Of a stretch of DNA of 64,000 nucleotides, positions 39,276-49,239 are shown in pieces. The translations under genes were made by a program, and so were the position numbers. Numbering within the stretch: the stretch's first letter is position 1; each line of letters begins with the position of its first letter. The stretch spans positions 149,067 to 213,066 of the forward strand of contig JABJJN010000011.1 in assembly GCA_018660835.1 (NCBI GenBank). The letters run 5' to 3'. Origin of the DNA: Gemmatimonadota bacterium. GTDB taxonomy: Bacteria; Latescibacterota; UBA2968; UBA8231. Under the pieces are notes generated by a model. It had not been told where the DNA came from, did not search any database, and saw only the letters and a program-made list of their open reading frames with translations.

Positions 39276-39791
39276 TTATTCTTCGCTCGCCCAATCCAAC
39301 TCATTCTTCTCCCAGTTCGCCCAGGGTACAGGTGGTGCCTGAACCTGTTCAGCGGGAGAATAGAACGTCCCAATCAGATCCACCTCTGCATCAAAATCTC
39401 CCGCAATATCAGGAAAGTGCTGATCGAGCAATTCCTGCAACTGATCGCGGATTCCTCCGGCATGGTAGGACAACACTCGCTGCGTCTCTCGACGCCCCGC
39501 CTCATTGAGATGTCGTGCTAGGGGTGAACTGATCCAGAAATCGAATCTGATGGCCTGGCGCTGTTCATCAATAACCAGATGAACGCGGTACGCCGGATAG
39601 GTCAGCTCAAGTCCCAGCAAGCGTAAATGCAGGTCTAGCCACTGGGCCCCAGTGACAGTTCTCGACTGGCTGAGAAGATCTGCACTGATTACGGCCGGCG
39701 CGGGGGTCGCCGCGAGGCAGAGCGCACCAATACACAAGACATGCCAGAGTCGCAATAAACGAGGAACCATTGCCGACGCTGGCCTGCTCAC
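39276..39791 (-). CDS. Secreted hypothetical protein (171 aa)
   Basis: N-terminal signal-like LWHVLCIGALCLAATPAPAVISA; start may be 39770. Confidence 0.55.
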   Translation of the reverse strand: MSRPASAMVPRLLRLWHVLCIGALCLAATPAPAVISADLLSQSRTVTGAQWLDLHLRLLGLELTYPAYRVHLVIDEQRQAIRFDFWISSPLARHLNEAGRRETQRVLSYHAGGIRDQLQELLDQHFPDIAGDFDAEVDLIGTFYSPAEQVQAPPVPWANWEKNELDWASEE

Positions 39792-40318
39792 GCGGTCTCG
39801 ACGCCCCGGCTCATGAACTCGACAATGTCACGGAGCGACACGACGCCCACCGGGCGCCCATCGTCATCTACGAGCGGGATATGGCGAAAGCCATGGACAG
39901 CCATCAAGTGAAGAGCATGACTGATAGGATCCGAGGGACGCAACGTCGAAGGACGCGGTGTCATCAGACTCTCAACAGGGATCGACTCCGCCTGGTCGAT
40001 GAGTCCAGCGACGCGATAAAGAACATCTCGCTCACTGAAAATCCCCACCAATTCTTCACCATTACCGGTCACCAGGACACAACCCACGTTGCGCTTCTGA
40101 AGCTTTTCGATGACTTCAGACAAGGTTGCCGTCATCTCCACGCATTCCGGGTGGCGGGGACCAAGCCGCAGCAGCGAGGTTTGCAGAGCTGCTGATTCCT
40201 GATCCTGGATCGCCTCTACAACCAGTGTTGCGCCACACTCGTCACAGGTGTCAGTGCCCGAGATATTTCCGTGACCACAGGCGGGACACTCGATGCCATC
40301 AGTCGGTGCTTGAGTCAT
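39788..40318 (-). CDS. CBS-domain pair protein with N-terminal zinc ribbon
   Basis: CPACGHGNISGTDTCDECGATL (two CxxC) then tandem CBS (GIFSERDVLYRV; ALHLMAVHGFRHIPLVDDDGRPVGVVSLRDIVEF). Confidence 0.88.
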   Translation of the reverse strand: MTQAPTDGIECPACGHGNISGTDTCDECGATLVVEAIQDQESAALQTSLLRLGPRHPECVEMTATLSEVIEKLQKRNVGCVLVTGNGEELVGIFSERDVLYRVAGLIDQAESIPVESLMTPRPSTLRPSDPISHALHLMAVHGFRHIPLVDDDGRPVGVVSLRDIVEFMSRGVETA

Positions 40319-40334
40319 AGCCCCCTCCTTCCGC

Positions 40335-41357
40335 TTACTCGACAACCCACGTATCACTGCTGTGCAGCAACGCATTCAGGTCGGCATCACCGCTGTCGAC
40401 CGCATCCTTCACCTGATCGACGAGCATGTCCGTATACGCGGGTCTGCTGACGTCGCGAAGTACGCCGAAGGGCAGCGGAAACTCCGGGTGCTGCATGCGG
40501 CTGAGCATGTATGCGTATGAGCTGTTGTCTAGTGACTCCTGGTGAACGGCCAATTCGTCGCTGGCGCCATTGGCTACGTCAACAATCTCAGGGATCATGC
40601 CATTGATGCGGATGCCCTTGTCGTTGTCACGACCATACACCAATGGCTTGCCCTCTTCTACGTACACGATATTGTCATCACGGACGCTGGAATCTGTCGT
40701 GTGATCCCAGGCAGTGGGATTGTAAACCACACAATTCTGGTAAATTTCGACGAAAGCAGTTCCACGATGAGCTGCCGCACGTCGAAGGGTTTCCTGGAGA
40801 TGTTTGGTATTCGTGTCCTGCGTGCGCGCGACAAAGGTGGCCTCGGCGCCGATGGCGACAGACATGGGATTGAAGGGGTAGTCGATCGAGCCCATGGGTG
40901 TCGATTTGGTTCGATGCCCCTGCAAGGACGTGGGAGAATACTGCCCCTTCGTCAGACCATACACGCGATTGTTGAACAGGAGGATCTTCACATCAACATT
41001 GCGTCGCATGCAGTGCACGAGATGGTTGCCACCAATGGAGAGGCCATCCCCATCACCGGTCACCACCCACACCGTCAGATCTGGATTGACAGCCTTGATC
41101 CCCGTTGCAAGGGTCGGTGCACGGCCGTGAATCGAATGCACACCGTATGTGTCCATGTAGTAGGGAAATCGACTCGAGCACCCGATTCCTGAGACGAACA
41201 CCGTCTGTTCCCTTGGTACGCCAATTTCGGCAAGGACCTTCTGCATCTGCGCCAGGATTGCGTAGTCACCGCACCCAGGGCACCAACGGACCTCCTGGTC
41301 GGAAACGAAATCTTTGCGCGTGAGCGATGCTGGCGGTTCGGCGATCGTGTCGGTCAT
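40335..41357 (-). CDS. korB: 2-oxoacid:ferredoxin oxidoreductase subunit beta
   Basis: VRWCPGCGDYAIL, SGIGCSSRFPYYMDTYGVHSIHGRAPTLATGIKA, VVTGDGDGLSIGGNH TPP motif. Confidence 0.94.
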   Translation of the reverse strand: MTDTIAEPPASLTRKDFVSDQEVRWCPGCGDYAILAQMQKVLAEIGVPREQTVFVSGIGCSSRFPYYMDTYGVHSIHGRAPTLATGIKAVNPDLTVWVVTGDGDGLSIGGNHLVHCMRRNVDVKILLFNNRVYGLTKGQYSPTSLQGHRTKSTPMGSIDYPFNPMSVAIGAEATFVARTQDTNTKHLQETLRRAAAHRGTAFVEIYQNCVVYNPTAWDHTTDSSVRDDNIVYVEEGKPLVYGRDNDKGIRINGMIPEIVDVANGASDELAVHQESLDNSSYAYMLSRMQHPEFPLPFGVLRDVSRPAYTDMLVDQVKDAVDSGDADLNALLHSSDTWVVE

Positions 41358-41376
41358 CTCGGTCCTTTAAGGAAAC

Positions 41377-43257
41377 TCAAGTCAGAATTTCGTTGATCTT
41401 GGCGACGATCTCGCGAATCCGGAAGGGCTGTCCCTGGACCTTATTGAGACCGATAACACGCACGGGATAGCGCGCCTGCAGCAACATCGATAACTGCCCC
41501 ATGTTGAGTTCAGGAACAAGAACCTGGCGATAGCGACTCAAGATCTTACCAAGGTCCTTGGGCAGTGGGTTGAGATGTCGCAGATGACAACTGGCGACAG
41601 ATCGTCCCTCTGCCTGCGCCTGTTCAACAGCAGCGCGAATTGCACCGTACGTGCCTCCCCATCCAATAACCAGAAGATCTCCCTGGTCTGGGCCAAACAC
41701 ATCAAGAGGCGGCAAGAAGTCTGCAACGCGTGCGACCTTCTCTGCACGCGTCTTAATCATGTGCTCGTTGTCCTGCGGATCATAGGACACATTCCCCGTC
41801 ACATCCTGCTTACCAAGGCCACCCACGCGGTGCTCCAGACCTGGTGTACCTGGAACCACCCATGGTCTTGCCAGCGTCGCCTCATCACGCATGTAGGGCT
41901 GATAACCAACGGGGTCTGTCCGATGCTCGATATCAATCGGCTCGATCAAGTCGAGATCTGGCAGCAGCCAGGGCTCGGAGCTATTGGCCAGATAACCATC
42001 CGTCAGCAGAAAAACGGGCGTCATGTGACGAACCGCGATCCGACACGCCTCGATCGCCATCTCAAAACACTCAGCCGCCGTGGCGGCGGCGATGACGGGA
42101 ATCGGACTCTCACCGTTGCGGCCATACAACACGGAAAGCAGATCAGCCTGTTCAGTCTTTGTTGGTAGACCGGTGCTGGGTCCCCCTCTTTGCACATTGA
42201 CCACAACGAGGGGCAGTTCCATCACGATGGCCAGATTCATTCCCTCGCTCTTGAGCGACACACCCGGGCCACTCGAAGCAGTCACCGATAGGGCGCCGGC
42301 AAAGGATGCGCCAATGACGGAGCCAATGGCAGCAATCTCATCTTCGGCCTGAAAGGTGCGCACATCGAATCGCTTGAGTGCAGCAAGACCTTCAAGAATG
42401 GGACTGGCAGGCGTGATTGGATAACTACCATAGAACAGGGTCTTGTTGGCTTTCTGCGCCGCCGTCACCAATCCGAGCACGACCGCTTCATTTCCGGTGA
42501 TACGGCGATACGTTCCGGGAGGCACGACATCAGTGCGCGACGGAATACTCATGCGTGACTGAAAACCTTCGGTCGTCTCTCCAAAGGCATAACCGGCTTT
42601 TAGTGCTCGGGTGTTCGCCTCAACGACCTGGGGTCGCTTGCCAAACTTCTCTTGATAGAAAGCGAGGGTTGTGTCCATGGGCCGGTCGAACAACCAGAAT
42701 GCCAAGCCGAGGGCGAAGGCATTCTTGCACAGGTCCTTCTGCTGATTGGACAACTCGTCGAGGTCATCCAGCGCCGCCCGAGTCATCGTCGTTAGTGGTA
42801 CACGATGCAGTTCATAGCCCTGGAGATAAGACTCATCATCGAGGGGATTGGCGTCGTAGCCAGCCTTGCGCAGGTTGTTGCGCGTGAAGGCATCTTCGTT
42901 CACGATCACCACCCCACCTGGCTCCAGGTCAGCCAGATTGGCAGCCAGGGCAGCAGGATTCATCGCCACAAGCACGAGCGGCGCATCCCCTGCGGTGTAA
43001 ATGTCGCTGGCAGCCAGATTGACTTGAAATCCTGATAGTCCAGCCAGTGTCCCGGCGGGAGCACGAATCTCAGCTGGAAAATCTGGGAAGGTCGAGATGT
43101 CGTTGCCGAGGACGGCGGATGTATTTGTGAACTGGTCGCCCGTCAACTGCATGCCATCGCCGGAGTCTCCGGAAAACCGGACGACGACTGAATCCATCAA
43201 TCGCGCCATTTCAGCATTTACGGCGGATGATTCGGAGGCCGGTGGTTCGGCCATCAA
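41377..43257 (-). CDS. korA: 2-oxoacid:acceptor oxidoreductase subunit alpha (gamma-alpha fusion)
   Basis: N-terminal gamma domain FSGDSGDGMQLTGDQF...; alpha domain YPITPASPILEGLA, QAEDEIAAIGSVIGASFAGA, QRGGPSTGLPTKTEQADL. Confidence 0.94.
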   Translation of the reverse strand: MMAEPPASESSAVNAEMARLMDSVVVRFSGDSGDGMQLTGDQFTNTSAVLGNDISTFPDFPAEIRAPAGTLAGLSGFQVNLAASDIYTAGDAPLVLVAMNPAALAANLADLEPGGVVIVNEDAFTRNNLRKAGYDANPLDDESYLQGYELHRVPLTTMTRAALDDLDELSNQQKDLCKNAFALGLAFWLFDRPMDTTLAFYQEKFGKRPQVVEANTRALKAGYAFGETTEGFQSRMSIPSRTDVVPPGTYRRITGNEAVVLGLVTAAQKANKTLFYGSYPITPASPILEGLAALKRFDVRTFQAEDEIAAIGSVIGASFAGALSVTASSGPGVSLKSEGMNLAIVMELPLVVVNVQRGGPSTGLPTKTEQADLLSVLYGRNGESPIPVIAAATAAECFEMAIEACRIAVRHMTPVFLLTDGYLANSSEPWLLPDLDLIEPIDIEHRTDPVGYQPYMRDEATLARPWVVPGTPGLEHRVGGLGKQDVTGNVSYDPQDNEHMIKTRAEKVARVADFLPPLDVFGPDQGDLLVIGWGGTYGAIRAAVEQAQAEGRSVASCHLRHLNPLPKDLGKILSRYRQVLVPELNMGQLSMLLQARYPVRVIGLNKVQGQPFRIREIVAKINEILT

Positions 43258-43303
43258 GCGCTCTCCTGGATGGATCGGGTGGGTTCGATGGGCTGTATCA
43301 AGC

Positions 43304-43783
43304 CTACGCCCCTTCCCGTGTTCTTGGAATCAGTTCAGGATCAGGGGGTAGATTGTAGATCTCACGCGGGAAGTGATCCGTGAGAAAACGAATCACCGCG
43401 TGTTGGGACAGATTTCCGACAATTTCACCGTTCTCGCCCAAAACCGGCACGTTACGGTAGTGCCCATTTGACATCAGAGAAAGAGCTTTGCTCACCGAGT
43501 CATCCACAGTAAGAACCTGTGGGTCAGAGGTCATCAGGTCGGCGATGGTGTCTTTGAGAGCACTTTTGGAATCGGCCACCTTCATCAGGACATCTCGCTC
43601 TGTAAAGATGCCCACGAGGCCACCGTCCTTCTCGGACTCCACGAGAATGACCGTTGAGCGGGACAGGCGCATTTGTTCCAGACCCTCGGCGACTTGCGTT
43701 GACGCAGGAAGCCGGGTAAAACCGGTGAGGTCCAAGTGCGATACTCTGGTCTCAGAGAAGGCTTGAGCGAGGCGCATGGTCAA
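43304..43783 (-). CDS. CBS-domain pair protein
   Basis: LVGIFTERDVLMKVADSKSALKDTIADLMTSDPQVLTVDDSVSKALSLMSNGHYRNVPVLGENGEIVGNLSQHAVIRFL. Confidence 0.9.
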   Translation of the reverse strand: MTMRLAQAFSETRVSHLDLTGFTRLPASTQVAEGLEQMRLSRSTVILVESEKDGGLVGIFTERDVLMKVADSKSALKDTIADLMTSDPQVLTVDDSVSKALSLMSNGHYRNVPVLGENGEIVGNLSQHAVIRFLTDHFPREIYNLPPDPELIPRTREGA

Positions 43784-43895
43784 TCGGCGGGTTACGTGGG
43801 ATTCGATTCAAAAGTGTCGTCCACTCTGCACGAACTTCTACTGGAGAGGATGGCGACGCAAGAGCATCTCGAATATACCTCCGTACCAGAGAGCG

Positions 43896-46196
43896 TCAAG
43901 CAGGGCCTGAGACCTGTTTAGAGACCACGATTCGGCCACCGGCCGCCCCGGTGCCAGGTCCCATGGATACGAGCCAATCGGCATTGTCTGGTGTCACTGC
44001 CATGGCGCGCGTGGCCACAACCGTCGCACCACGAGCAACCAGTCTACGCAACGATTCGTGGACTTGTCGGGCTCCTGCTTGGTCTTCGCCAGCACCGGCC
44101 CGCTCAACGAGAAAAAGATCCCGGTGATCTGCCCTCCCCGCATGCGCCGCCAGAAGAGCTCGCAGGATCAACAGCCTATCCAGCCGATGCACTGGTGTGC
44201 CAAGCTGGTATGACGCGAGACCATCCACCTGGGCCGCCCGCAGGATCGCCTGCGGCCGCTGTTCGCGGTGCAGAAAGCGAGCCGCCTCGTCGACGGTCAT
44301 TTCCATCAGATCACCAATTGAGGCACCACGGACGGTGGCGACGAACACCTCCTCACGAAAGCGCCGCCCCTCGCAGTCTGGACAGATAACAACAAGATCC
44401 TCCACATACTCCAGACGGTGGACGATCTCGCCTACCCCCTCACACCGAGCACAGCGTCCCCCGGGTCTCTCCAGTTCAAACGACTCGGATCGCAATTGGT
44501 GCTCCTGTGCCGACGAGGTGGCTGCAAATAGCCGTGCCAGGTCACGACCCAGGGTCAGCAACTGCATGAGCGTTCCCTGGCTGGCACGTAGGACCTCATC
44601 AGACATGTGCAGACAGCGTCGAATGCCCGTTGCATCTATGGCGAAGTCACTGCGGCAATCTGCAGATCCGGTCAGGCCAAGGGTCAGCTGCCGTAGGAGC
44701 GCCGATTTTCCACTGCCACTGGAACCATCCACACAGATCAGGCAGCCCAGTGGTAAATCAAGTCGCAAGTCCGGGTCGAGAGGGGTGCTGTCTGCCACAG
44801 GAGATCGGGGCCGGATGACGAGCATCCCGTCACGCTCGACTCGCTGAACCTTCGCCGACGGCTGTTGCTCTTGTGATTCAACCTTCTGCAAGTCAACCAC
44901 TACCTGCGCCCTGGCAGCGACAGCGGAATCTGCATCGACGAATACCACCGTCCCCCCCTGCGTGACAAGTCGTCCCAAGCCGTCCATCACAACAGACAGC
45001 GTTGCCGCAGGCAGGCCAGACAGAGGCGGGACCACAACATGCAGCAAGCCACTGAGTCTCTGCGAGATCGCCGCCGCAACGCTGAGCAGAAGTCGTTCGC
45101 CGAAGGCCAAGTGCGACCACTGTCGCCATAGGGGTAATTTGCCGAGTCCCAACTCGATGGCTGGGGCCAGCAGCGACCTCGCCCTGACAATGAGGGAGGT
45201 ATGGTCGCTAGTCGAACAGTGAATTGGTAGAGGATCTTCAAGTAGATTGCTCAGCCATGCATCGAAGTCGCCGATCTGACTCGTCTTCAGATCGGCCAGG
45301 GCTCGGCCCGCGAGAGTCGAACCGGCGATCTGGTTGCTAGCGCTCGCCTCGTCTTCATCCAGCCAGTGGCCCCATACCAGCTGTTGAGCAGATAGGCCGC
45401 AAGCACGACAACTGAACTGGCGATTGAGCCAGCGCACATCCTGCTCATTGTTCTCGATCTTCAAGAAGACTCGCCCATGCGCCATCGCTCGGGCGTTGCG
45501 GATCGCCTCACCCAACCGCGCCGGCGTAGCCGTCGCCGGAACGAGGCGATCGATGACAATATGTATCGTCAGTTGATCAAGAGTGCTTCGGCGCCCCTTC
45601 GCATCATCAGAATCGATCCGCTGAACTTCATCCGCAATCAGGACGCGTGGGAATCCTGCACGAACCAATTCATCGTATACAGTCGCCGTCGGCGGTTCGG
45701 ACAGCTCAAGTGGTGCGATCACAAGGCACCGATCTGTGATGGCTTCATGAGTCTGTACAACCTCCACGGCACGATCATCATCAAGATGTTGACACTCCCC
45801 GCCACAGTGGCGGCAGGTCGTTTGTACGAGTGTCTGCAGAATGCGCGCCAGGTCGGACCGCAGATGAAGGACATCCACCACTCTTCCGTGCAGTAGATTG
45901 CCAGGCAACGATTGTGCCGGCGGCAAACCAGAAGCATCCTCCATCTCAACTGGATGTCCAAGTCCACCAAAACGCTCACGATCCTGCGGCGAGAGCGCAC
46001 GCAGAAATCGGCGCCGACTCTCTCCAAGCAGGACATCATGGGCCAACGCCTGCGCGCCAGAGCCCGCACCGCCACGAAAACAAATCAACTGTCCAAGAGG
46101 AATCTCGAGATTCTCGATGCCATAGCGTGCCGCATCCAGGCCCCTTATTCTCAGGATAGCGGAGTTCATGCGAAACCGCTCGAGCTCATAGGGCAT
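43896..46196 (-). CDS. Divergent/degenerate UvrA-like ABC protein (766 aa)
   Basis: UvrA order of elements: N-terminal loop GGAGSGAQALAHDVL, CRHCGG, CRACG, intact second Walker A DGSSGSGKSALLRQL, GRCARCEGVGEI...CPDCEGRRFREEVF, IGDLMEMTVDEAARFL, ADWLVSMGPGTGAAGGRIV. Alternative start at 46169. Confidence 0.8.
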   Translation of the reverse strand: MPYELERFRMNSAILRIRGLDAARYGIENLEIPLGQLICFRGGAGSGAQALAHDVLLGESRRRFLRALSPQDRERFGGLGHPVEMEDASGLPPAQSLPGNLLHGRVVDVLHLRSDLARILQTLVQTTCRHCGGECQHLDDDRAVEVVQTHEAITDRCLVIAPLELSEPPTATVYDELVRAGFPRVLIADEVQRIDSDDAKGRRSTLDQLTIHIVIDRLVPATATPARLGEAIRNARAMAHGRVFLKIENNEQDVRWLNRQFSCRACGLSAQQLVWGHWLDEDEASASNQIAGSTLAGRALADLKTSQIGDFDAWLSNLLEDPLPIHCSTSDHTSLIVRARSLLAPAIELGLGKLPLWRQWSHLAFGERLLLSVAAAISQRLSGLLHVVVPPLSGLPAATLSVVMDGLGRLVTQGGTVVFVDADSAVAARAQVVVDLQKVESQEQQPSAKVQRVERDGMLVIRPRSPVADSTPLDPDLRLDLPLGCLICVDGSSGSGKSALLRQLTLGLTGSADCRSDFAIDATGIRRCLHMSDEVLRASQGTLMQLLTLGRDLARLFAATSSAQEHQLRSESFELERPGGRCARCEGVGEIVHRLEYVEDLVVICPDCEGRRFREEVFVATVRGASIGDLMEMTVDEAARFLHREQRPQAILRAAQVDGLASYQLGTPVHRLDRLLILRALLAAHAGRADHRDLFLVERAGAGEDQAGARQVHESLRRLVARGATVVATRAMAVTPDNADWLVSMGPGTGAAGGRIVVSKQVSGPA

Positions 46197-46201
46197 CCAA
46201 C

Positions 46202-47035
46202 ATGGCCAGACCCCGTATCATGCCGGTAACATATCTCATGCTTCGAATCAAGCTGTGCGTACTGACTCTCGTCACCCTCAGCTCCCCCGCAGTCAGTGTC
46301 GACGGTGAGGCTGTGCCCTTTTCCCACAATCTGCTTCACCAGACTCTCCAGGCACATGTCGACACGAAGGGGCTCGTTGACTACGAGGGTCTGCAACATG
46401 ACCCGGCGGCCTTGGACGCCTACGTGGACAGCCTGGCGCTCGTCAGCCCGACATCCGCCGCTCAGCGATTCAGACGCCGCGCCGACCAGCTGGCTTATTG
46501 GATCAATGCATACAATGCACTGGTCCTGCATAGTGTGGTCTCTGCCTACCCGATTGCCAGCGTCGCAGATCTGGGTGGTCTCGATGGATTTTTTGACAAG
46601 CGCCTGCACATACTGGGAGGCGACTCTGTGAGTCTGAATCATATTGAGAATAAGATTATCCGACCACAATTTCGTGACCCGCGGATTCATTTTGCCGTCA
46701 ATTGTGGCGCCGCCAGCTGCCCGGCTCTAGATCGGCGCGCCTACGACGGTGGAGATCTCGAGGAACATCTCGAGCGACAGACTCACCGATTCGCCTCTGA
46801 CCCGGCGCATCTGAGCTGGCAAGATGGAGCGCTGTATATGTCGAGATTATTGGAATGGTATCGGCAGGACTTTGCCGATACCGACACGAGCGACGCAGCA
46901 CTCATCGGCTTTCTGCAACCATACACGCCACCGAAGCTCGCTGCATCTATACACGAGCATGTGACACCGATCCGTTTTCTGGACTACGACTGGAAGCTGA
47001 ATGTTCAACCTCGCAGAAAAGGTGCAGCGGAGTAG
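46202..47035 (+). CDS. DUF547 domain-containing protein
   Basis: VDYEGLQHDPAALDAYVDSL, LAYWINAYNALVLHSVV, IHFAVNCGAASCPAL, WYRQDFA are DUF547 hallmarks. Confidence 0.9.
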   Translation: MARPRIMPVTYLMLRIKLCVLTLVTLSSPAVSVDGEAVPFSHNLLHQTLQAHVDTKGLVDYEGLQHDPAALDAYVDSLALVSPTSAAQRFRRRADQLAYWINAYNALVLHSVVSAYPIASVADLGGLDGFFDKRLHILGGDSVSLNHIENKIIRPQFRDPRIHFAVNCGAASCPALDRRAYDGGDLEEHLERQTHRFASDPAHLSWQDGALYMSRLLEWYRQDFADTDTSDAALIGFLQPYTPPKLAASIHEHVTPIRFLDYDWKLNVQPRRKGAAE

Positions 47036-47037
47036 CT

Positions 47038-47883
47038 CTAGTCTGTGAAAAACGGGTTGTTCGCGAGCTCTTCGGCGACGGTCGTTGCCGGTCCGTGCCC
47101 TGGATACAGTGTCGTACCCTCTGGAAGCGACAACAGTTCACTTTGAACCGCGGCGAGTTGGCGCTTGTAGTCAGAACGATTTCGCGTGCCCCCCACAGAT
47201 CCAGCGAACAATGCATCGCCGACAAAAGCGGCCTCTGCATGAATCAGCGAGACACCTGCAGGCGTGTGCCCCGGCGTTGCAGCAACCCGCAAACTCTGCC
47301 GACCCATCTCAATAAGTTCACCCGGAACCAGGTAACCATCCACGTGTTGCCGCAAATCACCAAGTAGCTCCATCTCTGCCTCGCTGGCCAGCACATCCGC
47401 CTGTGTTGCCTGGCGAATCTCAGCGAGGGCACCGACATGATCAAAATGACCGTGCGTGAGCAGGATGAAGGCAATGTCCAACTGAGCCCCTTCGGCCGCC
47501 TGCAGGATCCGATCCGCCTGGAAGCCAGGATCGACGATGGCACCCACCTTCGTTCGCGGGCACCCGACGACATAGCCATTCATCAGAAAATCGGTCCCCA
47601 GTACACGCATCTCCACGACGAGATCGATCGGTTCACGACCTCCGGGCTCGTCCGGCAAGAACTCAACAGCTGCCGCTCTGTGGAGTTTTTCGGGCGCCAG
47701 ACCGAGCGTGTGAGCCAGAGCCAACACCTGCTCAGGACTCGGAACGAGATCATACGCCTCTAGCCGTTCGATGTCTGCCGCACTCAGGCCGCTGGCACTG
47801 CCTACGTCTGCCGTCGTGCGCTCTTGACCGCGACGTGCCTTGCCAACGACATCGCCAAACTCATCCTCCAATGCATCGTACAT
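47038..47883 (-). CDS. XRE-like HTH domain fused to MBL-fold (glyoxalase II-like) metallohydrolase
   Basis: N-terminal GLSAADIERLEAYDLVPSPEQVLALAHTLGLAPEKL (HTH-like) followed by LTHGHFDHVGAL, ATPGHTPAGVSL, YPGHGPATT. Confidence 0.85.
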   Translation of the reverse strand: MYDALEDEFGDVVGKARRGQERTTADVGSASGLSAADIERLEAYDLVPSPEQVLALAHTLGLAPEKLHRAAAVEFLPDEPGGREPIDLVVEMRVLGTDFLMNGYVVGCPRTKVGAIVDPGFQADRILQAAEGAQLDIAFILLTHGHFDHVGALAEIRQATQADVLASEAEMELLGDLRQHVDGYLVPGELIEMGRQSLRVAATPGHTPAGVSLIHAEAAFVGDALFAGSVGGTRNRSDYKRQLAAVQSELLSLPEGTTLYPGHGPATTVAEELANNPFFTD

Positions 47884-47910
47884 CTTGGGCCTTTCCAGGC
47901 GATTCGAAAG

Positions 47911-48582
47911 TCAGGAGGTCGTCAGACTCTGAATGAAGGCATTAAATGCCCCACGCTGTGTTGCGATCAACGCTTCAGGACCCGTGAACTTGAAATAGTA
48001 GAATGTGCCATTCACAGGGACGATTGCGCCGAGCATCCGGTAATTCTGCTGCGCATCACCACCCCCCATACCGCCACCGAACGTGCCGGGAATATCAACC
48101 ATGGTGATATCGATTCCGCCCTCTGAACGGGTCTCCCATCGCTGCGTCAGTTCCTGAGTTGAACCACCATCCGGCTGTGTAAATTGCCCAACCCAACGGG
48201 AGACATTGTCGTCGATGGTTCCCCACTGGCCACTGAACACGGCCAATTCAGCTGCCGTATACGCATCTCGTACAGCGAATTGCGCCAGACGCATCGTGCT
48301 GCTTGGTGCTTCTGATTCCCAGTCCACCGGCACGGTTGCTAGCAGATCTTCGCCAATACGAGCCATGCCCTCGGGGTTCGTGACCACCGCCGCACCCGAT
48401 GCGCCTGCGTGCGGCGACGCCGCCGTTGCGGATTCCGCCGCAGCGGGTAATGGAATCAAACCACGTTCGGCGAGGGCTGCATCAGCCTCTTTCTCGCTAT
48501 AGTGTTGGCCGCACCCGGCAGCGAGGACAAAGATCACTCCCATACCTGTCAGGATCGACATGAGACGGATGATTCGAGACAT
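47911..48582 (-). CDS. Putative lipoprotein (223 aa)
   Basis: Lipobox VFVLAAGC (VIFVLAAGCGQ) after an N-terminal TM; body resembles no named family I can state. Confidence 0.65.
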   Translation of the reverse strand: MSRIIRLMSILTGMGVIFVLAAGCGQHYSEKEADAALAERGLIPLPAAAESATAASPHAGASGAAVVTNPEGMARIGEDLLATVPVDWESEAPSSTMRLAQFAVRDAYTAAELAVFSGQWGTIDDNVSRWVGQFTQPDGGSTQELTQRWETRSEGGIDITMVDIPGTFGGGMGGGDAQQNYRMLGAIVPVNGTFYYFKFTGPEALIATQRGAFNAFIQSLTTS

Positions 48583-48656
48583 GAAACGGACTCAGCGGTT
48601 AGAGTTCTTGGATGAGGTGAAACTACGCACCTGATCGGGGGCGACAAGGTCTGTGA

Positions 48657-49235
48657 TCAGCCATCGCCTCCCGGCTTCCAGAGAATGTCCCCTTCCGCCC
48701 TATTCTCAATGCGAGCAAAAACAAAGAGCAGATCAGATAGTCGGTTGAGGTAGAGCAGGACCGGCTCCGACACCTGTCCACCAGACTCGCGCAGGAAGAT
48801 CACACGCCGTTCGGCGCGACGACAAACAGTTCGTGCCTGATGGAAGAGGGCGGCGCGCGGTGAACCTCCCGGCAGAATGAAGCTGCGCAAGGGTGGCAGC
48901 GGATCATTCCAGGTGTCGATCCACGTTTCTACAATCCCTGTCCTGGCCGTATCGAGACGAAGCGACTCCCCCGCCTGCTCACCGGCAGCTTCTGGTTTGC
49001 AGAGGTCGGCTCCCACATCAAACAGATCATTCTGAATCTGGCGGCAGATCTGTTCAACGCGCTCGTCACCATCCACACTCAGAGCAACCCCAACAGTGGC
49101 GTTGAGTTCATCGACAGCACCGACGGCTTCGACGCGAGGATCGGTCTTGCCTACCTGCGTACCATCACCCAGGTGCGTACGGCCGCCGTCTCCGCTCTTC
49201 GTATACAGCTTGGTCAGATTTACCACGGTCATCAA
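48657..49235 (-). CDS. PduO-type cob(I)alamin adenosyltransferase
   Basis: LTKLYTKSGDGGRTHLGDGTQVGKTDPRVEAVGAVDELNA; FILPGGSPRAALFHQARTVCRRAER; LLYLNRLSDLLFVFAR. Confidence 0.95.
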   Translation of the reverse strand: MMTVVNLTKLYTKSGDGGRTHLGDGTQVGKTDPRVEAVGAVDELNATVGVALSVDGDERVEQICRQIQNDLFDVGADLCKPEAAGEQAGESLRLDTARTGIVETWIDTWNDPLPPLRSFILPGGSPRAALFHQARTVCRRAERRVIFLRESGGQVSEPVLLYLNRLSDLLFVFARIENRAEGDILWKPGGDG

Positions 49236-49239
49236 ATCC

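Noticed and set aside
40542-41192. 216-aa plus-strand ORF inside korB region
   Set aside because: Antisense to korB with strong TPP motifs; no family-like pattern.
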